64,000 bases of DNA, from positions 69,306,898-69,370,897 of the forward strand of contig NC_092521.1 in assembly GCF_037038585.1 (NCBI RefSeq), given 5' to 3'. The DNA comes from Patagioenas fasciata. Taxonomy: Eukaryota > Chordata > Aves > Columbiformes > Columbidae. This document shows, in pieces, positions 11,416 to 22,985 of this stretch. The translations under genes were made by a program, and so were the position numbers. Positions within the stretch are counted from its first letter, which is position 1. Each line of letters opens with the position of its first letter. The notes beneath the pieces are model-generated. The model saw only the letters and a program-made list of their open reading frames with translations. It made no database searches and was not told the DNA's origin.

Positions 11416-14400
11416 CGGTGGTATAATATGTCCTGTACAGCAAAATGCAGTAAGTAACTCTGTGCTGTCTGGCAGGAAAGAGAGGAGTGTGGTGGGTCTA
11501 GGGAAAATGTGAGTTGGTGCTGGTGGGAACAGGGGAGTTTCATGTAGTGTATGGTATTAAGGTGATGGATACCATTAGGGGATGTATTTATGTACTGCAG
11601 CAAAAGCTGTTTGGAAGTCCTATTTGGGCCTGATTAAAGGAAAGGTTTCTTCAGGCAATTATTGAGGGAAAAAAATTATTATTCAATGGAGTAGGCAGTA
11701 ATGCAGGACAACAGTCACTTCCTCCATTTTTGGTGAACCCAGATTGATTTCAATGACCCAAGTCACATTTTTTTCAGTTAAACTGTGATGGGAAAAATAC
11801 AACCTTTCAATCCCTGTTGTAGCTGCAGCCTGGACTTATTGCTCTTGTGACAAGATGATGGAGGATGATTCACATGGGTTGTTATTGCAAGCGTAGCAAT
11901 ATTTGCATAACTAATCTTTCCTCTGATTAAGCACTAAAAAAGTCATGGGGGCAAATCACTGAACCTAAGCAACTTATTGAAAAGGTAAAGAAAAATAGGA
12001 GGCAAAATTAAGTGGCTTTATATGATACCGTCACAGCTTGAAGCTAGTCCAGAACTCAGTGAAGACTGTACTGACATCAAGGGAACCCTGTTACAAAGAA
12101 AGAATATGATGTTATAAATGGGAAAGGACAAGTAAAGTATCCCCTCCAAAATGCTGCTGATCTGGGTGAGAAGGTACATACTGACTATATAGGTTATTTC
12201 TGGACAAATAATTTTTCAAAAAGATGCTGTTTAAAGTTTTCAGAGATGCTAAAAAGAATCACTGCTGCTCTCAGCCAAGCTCTTCCCCACTAATTGCAAT
12301 ACAGCTGCTATTAGCCAATTTCCCTGACCTCTCCAGCTTCCACAGTGATTTGAAACTCTGATAATGTTTTTCATTTTGTTTCTTCTGTAGACAGAGGGAA
12401 AGCATCTCCTCTCCAACAGCATAACACAGACTACAGACAGCCTGACGCCAAAGCTTTCTGCAGATCAATATATTTAATGCATTTGAAGTCAGTAAAATCT
12501 CCCAGGCTAGTCCCGTGTTGCCTGAGGAAAAAGCAAGCTAAAAAGGCTACAGTGCTATGTGAATATGGATTTAATATTCAATTTGCTTAGTTAAGGATCT
12601 CTCCCTTTTAACAGAAACCCATTTAACTTACCTTGGGTTACAATTTAGAGTACGTTTCTCAAAGGGTTTTAATGAATATGGAGAAAATGTAGCAAGTGGA
12701 GACAGATACGCTCAAACCCAGGATGGCCAGTGGTATGTTTAGATGTGTTAAGACAAAACAGTGAATAAATCCCAAAGACTGTAGCAGCAAAAACGTTATC
12801 AAGCTCATCACATCAATTTTCTTTCTCCCCATCTCTCAGATTTATTTTGTTCATTTGAATATTGCTCTAGACACTCTGGCTTTCATAGGCTTTCCTCATT
12901 TACTTAAAATACCTCTCATTTTCATGAACCTTCAGTCTTTATTGCTCCAAACCATCTTTCTTGCCCATCAATGAAATTTTACTGCCTCTTAAACACAAAA
13001 GCCAGGGGCAATCACGCAAGTAAGGAACAGTCATTCTCCTATTCAACCCATCAGAAATATTCTCCTTCCATTCAGCCTCAAAAATTCCCCAGGGATTTCC
13101 ATTCACTCTACCTTCTTCCACCCTCCCACTCCACAAAATTGTGTATCAAGAAAAAAAGGAATAAGCCCCACTAAAACAGCTGCCATACTTTTCATTTTTG
13201 TTTTATATCCATCAAAAAACATGATTATGTATTACACTAGCCTGTAAAACTCTATAATACCATAGCACAATTTTTACCTTGCTGTGAATCTTTAAAAGCT
13301 ACTAAATAATGGTACCCCAAGATCACTATTTGCCTTGCAAAACAGAAGTACTCTTTATCGCTTAGAATTTGAAGAGCAACTCAATATACTCCAACCCTGT
13401 TTGCAACCTATGGCTGCCAGAAACGGTGAATAAAATAACATCTTCCACCTTCACATAGTAGTAACTATGATGCTCAAACACACATTGCTTTAAATGCAAA
13501 TATTAATTATTTCATGTTAGTATTTCAGCAAGAATGAATGCAATTATTTCATCAAAGGAGATGCAGTGGGAGGCAAGCAAGGAGAGGTAGCTGTTACTGG
13601 TTTGTGGGAAATAAATTGAGTCCTTCAGTCATTTTTTTCTTGTATGGATTAGGTAGTTAGAAAGAGAAATGTTGCTTTTCTGTTACATCAAAAGGTCTGG
13701 CTATGAAGCTCCAGACGACTTGTAGTGCTTTCCTGAATACTAACAGTCCAGGTTAACCCAATAATATCTTGCAAAGTGTTTGTAATCATTCGTATGGGGG
13801 TTTTATTGAAAGTCTGGAAAGTGAGAATCAGGATATATCACGCAATCATTAAACTTATTTCTCTCTCTGAATACATCTCATTCTGCTACAAATCTTTATT
13901 CTGGTATGTTATAGTGCTACAAGAAAGCGACATCCCTGCCACAATTCCAGGAAGGTCTGACTCCAGCAGCTCTCGAGAATGGCCCTTTATTCCTTGGTAG
14001 CAAATATGTGAGAGGAGCAGGTGAACTATTTCATCTGGGTTCAGCACAGCAGAACAGGACTGAATTAAAGGAACAGCTCCAGTGTTTGGCTTTTGTACAA
14101 TGTTGTCTTGTGTTTGAAATGGCAGAAACCAGCTACGGGCATTGCATCTTGGGACCAGGTCTGCCTGATGTGTTGGGCAGTGGCCCAGCTCTCTGCGTGT
14201 CTCTGCTTACCAAGTCAAATTACAGATGCGCTGCCTCAGCCAGAAGCTTTACGTGACACCTGTCAAAGTTCCTAAAGAACTCAGTGGTCAAAAAAGTGAT
14301 AATTCCCCCTCAGAGAAACTGTCCTCATATAGGACCTGAGGCCTCTAATGGCTTGAGGTTCTTGTGACAGAAAAGTTTACCCTGGAAGCAAGTAAGCAAT

Positions 14401-14950
14401 AAAAATCTGCACATGTTCACATCACAATGCTAACTCTGCATAAATTTCTCATCGAATCGACTCTTACTAGCTGCTTGCCCCCATTATTCAGCCATGCATA
14501 ACAGAATACATGCATTTTAGAAAACAAGCACCATTTCCCATGTGTCTCTTCTTCTTTGTGATCTACAGAAAGAAGTTTTTGCTCATGCTTTCTGAAGAAA
14601 CAGCTGTAATGTCACGTAAGAGCTGCATGCTAAACAGGCAAAAAGATGTACTGTGAGATCTAGAAAAAGGACCTTTTTCTGTTTTGAACTTGCATTCTCA
14701 GGGGCCTTGATTGCAATTTATGTATCCTATACTACAGGTCTCAAGCTTTTCACACAATTTCCCAGTCCATGAAAACTCTTGTTCTGTCTCTTATATCTAT
14801 ATATGGCATATGTAATGCTGTAGCATCTAGAGTCCAATAATACTGAGTCAGGCATAAAACAGAAAAAATACTCTGCCTGCAAACTTATACTCCTTTATAT
14901 GCCAGTGGTGTGGGTAAAAACTCCAGTATAGTCCATCAGTATATGGACCA
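11416..14950. other. Unique AT-rich DNA, no supported gene
   Basis: About 3.5 kb with only short reading frames on both strands (for example 12271-12468 minus, and 14008-14256 and 14093-14275 plus in two overlapping frames). None matches a family I know, and no repeat is evident. Confidence 0.55.
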
Positions 14951-15044
14951 GGGGCCAAATTCCTCTCTGCTGTATATTGGAATGGCTCAACCAGTTGACT
15001 TCAGATAACTCATGCCATTTCATTCCAGCAAAGAGTTTGCCCCA
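14951..15044. repeat. Old amniote inverted repeat (GGGCCAAATTC... type), decayed
   Basis: The sequence starts GGGGCCAAATTCCTCTC and ends AGAGTTTGCCCC, inverted relative to each other, with GTTGACTTCAG and a TAACTCATGCCATTTCATTCCAGCA-like middle. This matches the plan of an old short palindromic repeat common in turtles, crocodilians and birds (ends GGGCCAAATT...AATTTGGCCC, middle with TGACTTCAATGGAGTTA). Family name uncertain. Confidence 0.5.
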
Positions 15045-15163
15045 AGGGTCTTGTAACACTTTTGATCATGATCACTAAAAGGGCAGTAATCCACAAGCTC
15101 AGATGAATTAAAATGCTAGGTTTCTATGTCTCAGAAGAACAAAAAGCATTTGTCTGATAAATT

Positions 15164-15204
15164 AAAACAAAAAACCAAAAACAATACAAAACAAACAACA
15201 AACC
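15164..15204 (+). repeat. A/C-rich simple sequence
   Basis: AAAACAAAAAACC, ACAATACAAAAC and similar. Low complexity. Confidence 0.75.
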
Positions 15205-15361
15205 AGGGTGTTGTCAAAATAAGCATGTATATGACAGTTCCAAAATACAAATGATTCCCTCCTAACCACATACAAGGCTAAATATTAGGGATGGTAGAAC
15301 ATGCCAGTGCTCCCCTGGAAACTTCTCAAGAAGCAGGTGAATGCTGCACACTTTAAACTCT

Positions 15362-15415
15362 GACTCACATAAGGAAGCCCACTGAAATTACTGGGACCAT
15401 TCACCTCACTGTGAG
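15362..15415. repeat. Old amniote repeat fragment (CTCACAT...CCCA.TGA type)
   Basis: GACTCACATAAGGAAGCCCA followed by CTGAAATTACTGGGACCATTCA resembles the old repeat with ACTCACATGAGTAGTCCCATTGACTTCAATGGGACTACTCA-like structure in reptile and bird genomes. Short and diverged. Confidence 0.4.
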
Positions 15416-16619
15416 GTGACCTACACCTCTGCTTCCCAGTGCAAGACTAGAAACCTCAACCATTTTTAAGCGTAGCTGATACTACACTTATTTTTTGTAG
15501 CCATGAAAAGAGTTACACCAAGAGACTTCCAGCAACAGCAAGAGGTAAATAAGAGGGTACAACACAGTACTGCTGTAGGCCTGGATTTGTCGCACATATT
15601 TAATTATTATTTTGAAGGAGAGGTAATGACCAACCATTAATTCAGTCAGTCGGATGTGAAGAAAGCTGTTAGGAAATTTTGAGAGACCTCTGATTCAAAT
15701 GGGGACTGTGATGGCAGGGAAAATGCCAGGCTGCCAATTAGAGGTCTGGTGATTAAGCTGAGTAACAGGAACTTCTCATGCAGATCGCTAGATCTTAAAC
15801 TAGCTGTTATCACTCAAGAAGTTTCAGGTGAGTAAGTCCTTCCCTAAAACAGATACACATTTGCTCTAAAAGCAGCAATATCATCTTTAAAAAAAAAAAA
15901 AAAGAGAGTGCTGGAATTATGACTTCTTATAACTTCCTGGAACAGCCTGTTCTTGTAGAAGAAAGAAAGAACAAAAAAAGAAACAACAGCTGGAAAATAT
16001 TAGGGTAATGAAAAAACTTGCCCAAAAGACAAAGAGACATACTACAGAAATACAAAACCAAAGTCCTTTTCTACATAATTATTTCTGAAGAAAAATCACT
16101 TTTATGCTCTTTTATTCTGCTACAATTCTGTAATGATCTCTTATTTGCAGAAGTTTCTACTGTAACTATTGCAGAGCATTAAAACAAAATGGCCTCGGTA
16201 TTTTCAGTGAGACAAAGAATAAAAGAAACACGACTTTATACAATAGTATGGAGAATGTAAGTTAGAATGCCTTCAACAAAGCACAATTAAACTGTATTGA
16301 ACATTGCTGTGAAGTGAAAATAAGTGCATCTATAAGCCATATTTAGCTTAAAAGAGTGAAAACAAAACAACATATATTTTCTACTCAGGTAAATAGGTGA
16401 AGTTGACATGGGTATGAATTCAAAGGCCCAACCAGAAACAAAACCCAAGCCATTTCATCTGCAATAATCTGGAAAAGAACAGCAGTTCTTTAGTGAAATG
16501 ATTGTAAGAGGACAATCTTAGTACCATATTTTGGTAGGAGAAGAAATCTTATTTCCCTAGGTGGGTTCTTGGTCAAGAGGAAAACTGGATAACATATACA
16601 TTTATGTGTCTGAATATGA
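15416..16619. other. Unique AT-rich DNA, one poly-A run
   Basis: Contains an A15 run at 15889-15903. A consensus-like donor, TTTCAG|GTGAGT (about 15822-15833), follows an acceptor-like CTTCTCATGCAG by about 44 bases. One frame is open between them, but this is too short to call an exon. Confidence 0.5.
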
Positions 16620-17640
16620 AAACTGTCACCAGAAAACACTTGTTCAGGGGCTGCTGAGGCTCATTTCTTGCTCTATCTTACTCTTTGAAGCCCCATGAAC
16701 AACTTCACCTCAGCAACAAGGTGCTCATCTCAAATTCAGGAGCCTCTGTGAACCTGAAGCAACACCTAAGCCCCAAAATCTCAGGTCTGTTCAGCATACA
16801 CCTAACAGGCACAGGCAGATTTGCACTGCTCAGAAAATACCCTAGTTTTCTAAGACTCAGCTGGAAGCGCTAGTACCTTGCATTACACAAGCATACAGCT
16901 GGAGCACTCAGGGATCTCATTTCCAGGCTCTCCCCACCCTGAGGCAGCATGGACACCCACTTTCCAGCAGAACCACAAGCTGATCTGGAAAACAGGAGTG
17001 GGGAGTGGTCCACTGGTACGAGTACAGCCCCACCAGAGCAAAGCTGCAAATTTCACACAGCTGGCAGAAAGCCTGGTGAGAGGATAGCACAGCCCAGTGG
17101 CTGGGTAACCTGGTAAGGAAGGGAAAAGTCCTCTGTTTCACACAAGCAATGAACTCACGCATATCTGTTGGGCTGTGATGATGAGCACAAAGTGCGATGA
17201 GTCCTTTTAAAAAACACTGCTATGGGGACCCACCTCCAGAGAAGAGCCTGGATTCTGCAGCCTGTAGGCACTGGGCTGTGCTCAGCCTTTGCTATGGGCT
17301 ATTTCAAGGAAGTTTCTGCTGCGTTTGCAGGTTTCCACCCAATCCTGGCATGTACTACAGAGGGAGACTGTGTATCCCTGCCCTATGTCTTTACTGACCC
17401 TTCCTGGGACAGGTCACTGAAGACACCTGTTTCAGCCCTAAATAGGACAGCAGAGAAGCACAGAGACTACATCCTGCCTTTTGTTCTTACATGTAAAGCA
17501 TTTCTGGCCCAACATTGTAAACACTTCATGGTTCTCCCACCAACTGCAGTGGGCAGTGTATTGTGTCTTCTATATTTTGATTTAACTCTCCTCTGTACCT
17601 TGCAGTTGAGGACAAAAACATGGTCCCTGTTATAAATTTC
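16620..17640 (+). other. GC-richer unique stretch with a 137-codon reading frame, function unknown
   Basis: By eye this stretch is richer in G and C than its surroundings. It holds an ATG-started frame at 17222-17635 (137 codons) and shorter ones at 16685-16873, 16878-17087 and 17197-17397. I recognise no domain: the 137-codon product has cysteines and hydrophobic patches but no motif, signal peptide or repeat that I can name. A frame this long is not surprising by chance in 64 kb. It could be part of a non-coding RNA or an unrecognised old repeat. Confidence 0.2.
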
Positions 17641-18357
17641 TTTACCATAAGATTACAGACACTAACGACAAAGAATAAAACAACAGTAGAAAAAAAGAAG
17701 TGCATTAGTTAGACAAAATAATGGAAACCATAAATCACTGCAGTGACAGGACTAAATGTGAAACCTTTAATTATACATTTAATCATTTACCAACTTCTTA
17801 TTTTCCCTGTAGTAATGTTCAGGAAGCTTCAGTAAAACTTGAGTTTGAGGATGGTTTTATTTTATATGTGAATGAGAAAAGCAGCACACACAGACATTGT
17901 TTTAAGAATAAAAATCATATTAACTTTAAGCTTCAAGTATGTTGACATCTCTACTGAACACCTTTACTGCTCTCAGGCATACAGTTCCTCACTTAATGGT
18001 ATCACCGCGTCAATACATATCAACTCCATCTCCATTGCACAGATATTGTATAAAATAAAGTAGAACTAAGGGGGAAATTAGTGGTGCTTCATGAAGTACA
18101 GTACAGTATTAAAATGAGAGTGTAATTACATTGTTGAAGAAGATGCTGTGTTATTTATGAAGTATGGACAAACCTGCGCCCACAGACTCTATCTGCTCCA
18201 TTGCCTTTTCCACAAGGAGGTAAGAAGCAGATGCTAGAGCAGAAAAATGTCTCCTTAGTCCCCAAACAACTTTTCTTATGGATTGCAGAGTCAAGCAACA
18301 GAGAGCAGGGCCAGTTGTTACTGTTGCCATCGGGTTCAGTATGAGCAAAGGAATTAC
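17641..18357. other. Unique AT-rich DNA, no gene
   Basis: Short overlapping frames only. The minus-strand frame at 18151-18399 continues from the candidate exon described next. Confidence 0.5.
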
Positions 18358-18419
18358 CTGATTTCCATAAAAACTCTGTGCACCAGCATAATCTTTCATC
18401 CCACTCAGAGTGCTACTTA
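18358..18419 (-). other. Possible internal exon, unconfirmed (62 bp, minus strand)
   Basis: Reading the minus strand, an unusually long T-rich tract (plus-strand 18423-18460, A/C-rich) ends TTTTAAG. It is followed by a stretch open in one frame (two bases plus twenty codons, including MKDYAGAQSFYGNQ) that ends CAG|GTAATT. A strong pyrimidine tract, an AG acceptor and a usable donor around an open frame are what a small exon looks like. The peptide matches nothing I can name. The same frame stays open past the donor to 18151, which weakens the case. The A/C-rich tracts scattered through the window also create such tracts by chance. Confidence 0.2.
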
Positions 18420-21400
18420 CTTAAAACAAAAGAGAACAAGACAAAACAAAAAGTGAAAAATAGCAAAATACTCCTTCTTCTAACCGAAGAGTAAGGCAAA
18501 GTCCAGACAGCCTTCATACACATCCCCTCAAAGAATGTGCAGTAGGAAAAAGCAGATTTTCATCAAAGTCGAAACATTGTTTATATGCTAAGAAAACAGC
18601 ATAATATTATACTAAAGACATCATCTAGTAGAAATTGGAAAGGCACTATTATACTACTAGATATTGCATCGCACATCAGATAGCTGTTGGCAGGAAAGTA
18701 CCTGTCCTCTGGAGCACCTTTCATTTTGTTCTATAGTATTGTAGTCTCTGGCAAATTGCCTTTAGATTCTTAGCTGGGTTGGGATGTCACACAGTTTGAA
18801 CCATAATTCAACTGCATCCACTGGGCCTGGGTTGCAGGGAAGGTGGGTTTGCTCTACTCATTTAGCTCATGCTTTATTGTCTCAGCACAGAAGACAGAAA
18901 CAGATGAGGTCTTGCCAATGTTTAAGGTACAGAAATGGGCAGGATCAAACACAGTGGAGAGTGACTTTCAGCCATCCCAATGGAAGGAGACAACATTTTG
19001 ATTGTGTCTTTTGTAGAGACACAAACCACCAGATAGAGGACTCAAAGGTAAACTTCCAGGTTTTTTTGGATTTTCTGCCATGTTATTAATCTGTCTCGAT
19101 TTGGATTGTCTTTTTGAAAAATTAGTCATCTTCTGTACATGGGACACTTGAATCTGTTGGACTGGACTGCTGGTACTTGACAGACCTCCTGGCTTGCTGC
19201 TATGAACTGGAGGAAATGCTCCAGACTCTGCTGTGGTCTCTGCCTCTACCACTCATTGGAACAGGCAAACCCGGAAAGAAATGGGGATCGTATAATTAGG
19301 TTCTGACTATCATAGAATCAACTACACGTTTGTTTCTCTACTAGGTAATTCTTTTCCATTATACTTGTAGGAGTCTAAGTACAGTCAGCCCTGGATAAAT
19401 TAGTTTTCCTCCTTTTCTTTTTCCCCCTTTTGGATCTCTTTTTCAATCATGAGGAGTTTGGACTGATTCAGTAGTAGTTAGATATTTCTGTTTCACCCAC
19501 CCGATTTGAAAAGGGCCTTAACAGCAAAACATGCATTAAAAGCCCACAACACAGAACTGCCTATTCTTTTAACTCCATGTTAAAGGCTTAAACTAAAAAT
19601 ATGGAAGACGTTGGCCTTAGTACTTCTGAACACATGTGGGGCACCAGAGACCTGGCAACAGGAGTCATTTTTATCATCCTATTCTCAATGGAGACAAAAT
19701 TCCTGAGGCAATTTTTAAAGTTGTGTACCTGACAACACATGACTGAGATGCTGGGACATTTACTCACCCTGCCAGCAAGATGATCTGTAGGTCTTTGGAG
19801 CTTTTCTCTCTTTCCTGTCTCTAGTCCACTCATGCATCAGGTCCCTTAGAGAGATGGGACAGTCAAGTGAATTTGTGTTTCTTGCTCTGGGTGTAAGATG
19901 TTTTCCTGTGACAGAGACAATATAGAGACCAAATGTGGTATATGAAGGCACTGGAACAATAATTTCCAATCATACTGTAATTCAAGTAGTCCTACATCCT
20001 GCCTTCAACAGTAACCAATATTGGGGAATAAAAACCCCGAGAGATGGTTTGCAAATAAGCAGCCTGGGGGAATCATTGCTTCGTAAGTGCCAGAATCTTT
20101 TATGCTGCCCTATTTAGTTGTAGAGAAATAAAGTGTATGTAGAGGGTTTCCAGTGTTTTACTCTATAGTATCTTATATCGATCTATTCTACTAGTTAATC
20201 AAGCACATTTCAAGTAAGTTTTTCTTTCATCAGTGTTAAATGCATTCATTTTTGAAGTTTCTATCCCACTGTTCATGTACTACAGCAATGACCATGACCC
20301 TTTCTGAAATACTCATTCGATCCCATCATTCTACGCATATTCTCTTTCCTGTACCTACTCTAAAATGTCTTTTCTACTTGTTTTTCACTCTATAATGTCT
20401 TCCTTAAAGATTATCCATTGGTTTTGTGGGATTTTTTCATACCTATCCTCTTTAAAGATGAGCTGGTCATACCTAATATACTGCAGAACAGTGACCAAGC
20501 ATTTCTGTTTCCCTCTTTTCCTCCCTGTACCAACAAGTGAGCTGTGGGAGGCCAGTTCAAAGTCAAGTGTGATAACCATCTGCAGTGCTTTTCTGCTCCA
20601 TCTCCTTCTGAAAATCAGTACATCTGACAGAGAAGTGGGAGAGGAGAACTTGGAATGCACACGTCAATCGCATCCTCTACAACCACTGGGCTGACATGGT
20701 TCAACTGGAGAAAAGCAAACACGCAAAACCCCAAACATACTGCATTTAAGAACATTATTAAAAGCAGGAAAGGGCAATTGTCTAGCTTTGAGGACTTCAG
20801 ATCTCACCTGAATGAGTTTTCTGATTTGTCAACTGAATAGACAAGAAAATTGAATAATCCAGAAAAAAAATAATCCAAGCAAGACTGGGTAATCAATATC
20901 CTCGCAAAGCCTAAAACACAAAGGACTTTCACTAAGAGTATCTTTAGAGGTGAAACTGAAAACGTCTCTTCAGAGATTTTTCTCTTTTTCTATCAAAGGT
21001 CATGGGTATCAAAATCTATCGTCTCACTTTAGATCAGTTATAAAGCTACTATAAATAAAGTCTCCTATATGGCACCTTGTCATTGATTCCCACTTCAGTG
21101 TAATCAGCACTGCAGACACAGGAAATTCTTAAAATAAACAGCAGTATTCTCTAGTTGCTGCACTTAAAATGGAGTCACAATTTCAGTAGTTTTATTTAAA
21201 GACATTCACTGTAATTGCATATTTAGCAAACTATTTTATTATTGTTTAGATGAACACAATTACGGTATCAAAATACAGTGTAACTATGGCAACAGTAATT
21301 CATAGTTTACCACTCTCTTTACCTCTAAGCAAATTAAGTCATTTTGCTGACATATTTCTCCACTATAAAAATATGATAATTTCCAAGGAGCAGTGTTAGT

Positions 21401-21950
21401 GTTTACTGTTATAAGAATTACTCCAATATCTTCTATGACAAAAGTAAATACATCAATATACTTTTCAACACCAAGCCAAACCCTTGTAGAAATATAATGT
21501 TTTAATATCCTTCAGATTACACTGCTATATCTTGCTGAAAAAGATTTGGGGATGTGAAGATGGAAAGATTGGAAGTAAGAAGGATGACCTGAAAAATCTG
21601 AATCAAATATTTGCATCAATTTTTTTTGACAGCTCAAACTTGAATGTGTCTCCTGAAAATACAAGGCAGCAAAGGGGCCCAGATGAACAAGCTGCTTGCT
21701 GACAACAGCCTCCCCAGTGCATAGGGACATCACATCTCACCATGTGGAAAGTCATGCAGGCATAGCAGAAGGGTAGAGTGGAAATACAGAGGATGAAAAC
21801 ACCGGGAGGGTTGCTTAGGAAGAGTGCTTGGATAAAATCGAGGAAGCTAGAACTTGGCTGGGCTTGAAACTGATGAGGGACATGAGGAGCAACCAGATGA
21901 ACTTCTGGGAGAACATCAGCAGTAAAAGGAAGGCTGAGCAACAAGTAGTT
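18420..21950. other. Unique DNA, no supported gene
   Basis: Only short reading frames, including opposing ones at 18784-19089 and 18968-19252 and at 20365-20694 and 20385-20660. I see no repeat family. The part from about 21840 may be a heavily decayed upstream extension of the CR1 fragment that follows. Confidence 0.5.
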
Positions 21951-22089
21951 AAAAGAGCCTGGTGAATCTGCATCCTTGTAGATATTCCAAACTCAACTGA
22001 ATAAGGTCTTGAGCAAAATTATCGAAGTTTCTCTCATTTGGTATCAACCAGAAGGTTGTTTTAATCAACATGATTCTGTGATTCTATGA
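21951..22089 (+). mobile_element. CR1 LINE, decayed 3' end
   Basis: Diverged copy of the CR1 3' region: AGAGCCTGGTGAATCTGCATCC corresponds to the usual AGAGGTGGTGGAGTCTCCATCC; AGATATTCCAAACTCAACTG and AATAAGGTCTTGAGCAA correspond to AGATATTCAAAACCCGACTG and ACAAGGTCCTGAGCAA. It ends with the tail ATTCTGTGATTCTATG at 22071-22086. Older than the copy at 10907. Confidence 0.75.
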
Positions 22090-22798
22090 AATACCTAATT
22101 TGCCTGCAATTTTCTTCCTTCTGAATAAAAGAAGAGTGGAAGTGAAAAGAAAACACACACAAACACACAAAAGGTAGCCATTTATTTTGTATTTAATACC
22201 TTTTGGAAAGAAGAGGTGCTGAATTTGAGTATAAAATACTGTGAACAGAGTAAAACTGTTAGACCACTATTAATTGCATTTTTTATTTTTTATCCTTCAC
22301 GCTTTATTACCTACATGATTTTTTCAACCATTCACTTTGGTCTACTTTTTTACTTTTACTGAATTAATGCAGAATGATAAAAGATTAACTGATGATTTAG
22401 TTCTCATCAGATTCTTGACTGATTTAGTTAAGCTCCAAGTCTAGACAGGTGCTAGGATTGATTAGCACAGTTTGGTAGGCAGCTTTCCCGGTGCCACATA
22501 CTGGCAGTTCGCAAGTGACACTATAATAAGTGTGAATAGATAGGACATGGAGATCTTAAGTCCAGTCTTCACAAAAGGACTTATGAGGCTGCTCATTTCC
22601 CTGGGTAGAAAGTTTCCACTGTACCATGGGATGGCACCAGAGTGCAGGCACTATTATTTGTCCAGGTGCATGCTCCATCTGTTTCTCCCTTTTTACCTGT
22701 TCATGTTTACCCAAGAAAAAGCAAGAATTTAGTACCACACACTTTTCAAGCCTGAGTAAGCAGCTTAATTATTCAGACAAAATATCATTGATTTCAAA
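22090..22798. other. Unique AT-rich DNA, no gene
   Basis: Includes a short CA-rich patch near 22152-22170. The part next to 22799 could be more decayed CR1, but I cannot show it. Confidence 0.5.
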
Positions 22799-22985
22799 GT
22801 GTCTGAACAAATGAATTTCAGGCTTGCTGACCTCATTGAGAAGGACAGCCAACCTTCTCAGGGAATTTCCAATTATGTTACTTACAGTTCTTGTTTCTTT
22901 ATTTCAGGAGCATTTGATACAATACAGCACAACTTCTGGTATTGCATGCACACAGCTTCTTTTGAAATCAGAGACTTTGCTTAAG
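22799..22985 (+). mobile_element. CR1-like LINE remnant, reverse-transcriptase region
   Basis: One frame keeps landmarks of the CR1 reverse transcriptase: FR, then LADLIE (usual LTNLIEF), then after 24 residues FDTIQHNFW, where the usual protein has DFSKAFDTVSHNIL. The spacing between LIE and FDT is within a residue or two of the CR1 protein, which makes chance unlikely. The residues between FR and LADLIE seem deleted, and the frame stops soon after. The position, downstream of another copy's 3' end on the same strand, means it belongs to a separate, older insertion than 21951-22089. It is non-functional. Confidence 0.55.

Noticed and set aside
15822..15833. Consensus donor CAG|GTGAGT with an acceptor-like site 44 bases upstream
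   Set aside because: A 14-codon open stretch is too short to support as an exon without transcripts.
19309..19318. TCATAGAATCA resembling the start of a minus-strand CR1 tail
   Set aside because: The following sequence lacks the GGTTTGGGTTGGAAGG-type block expected next.
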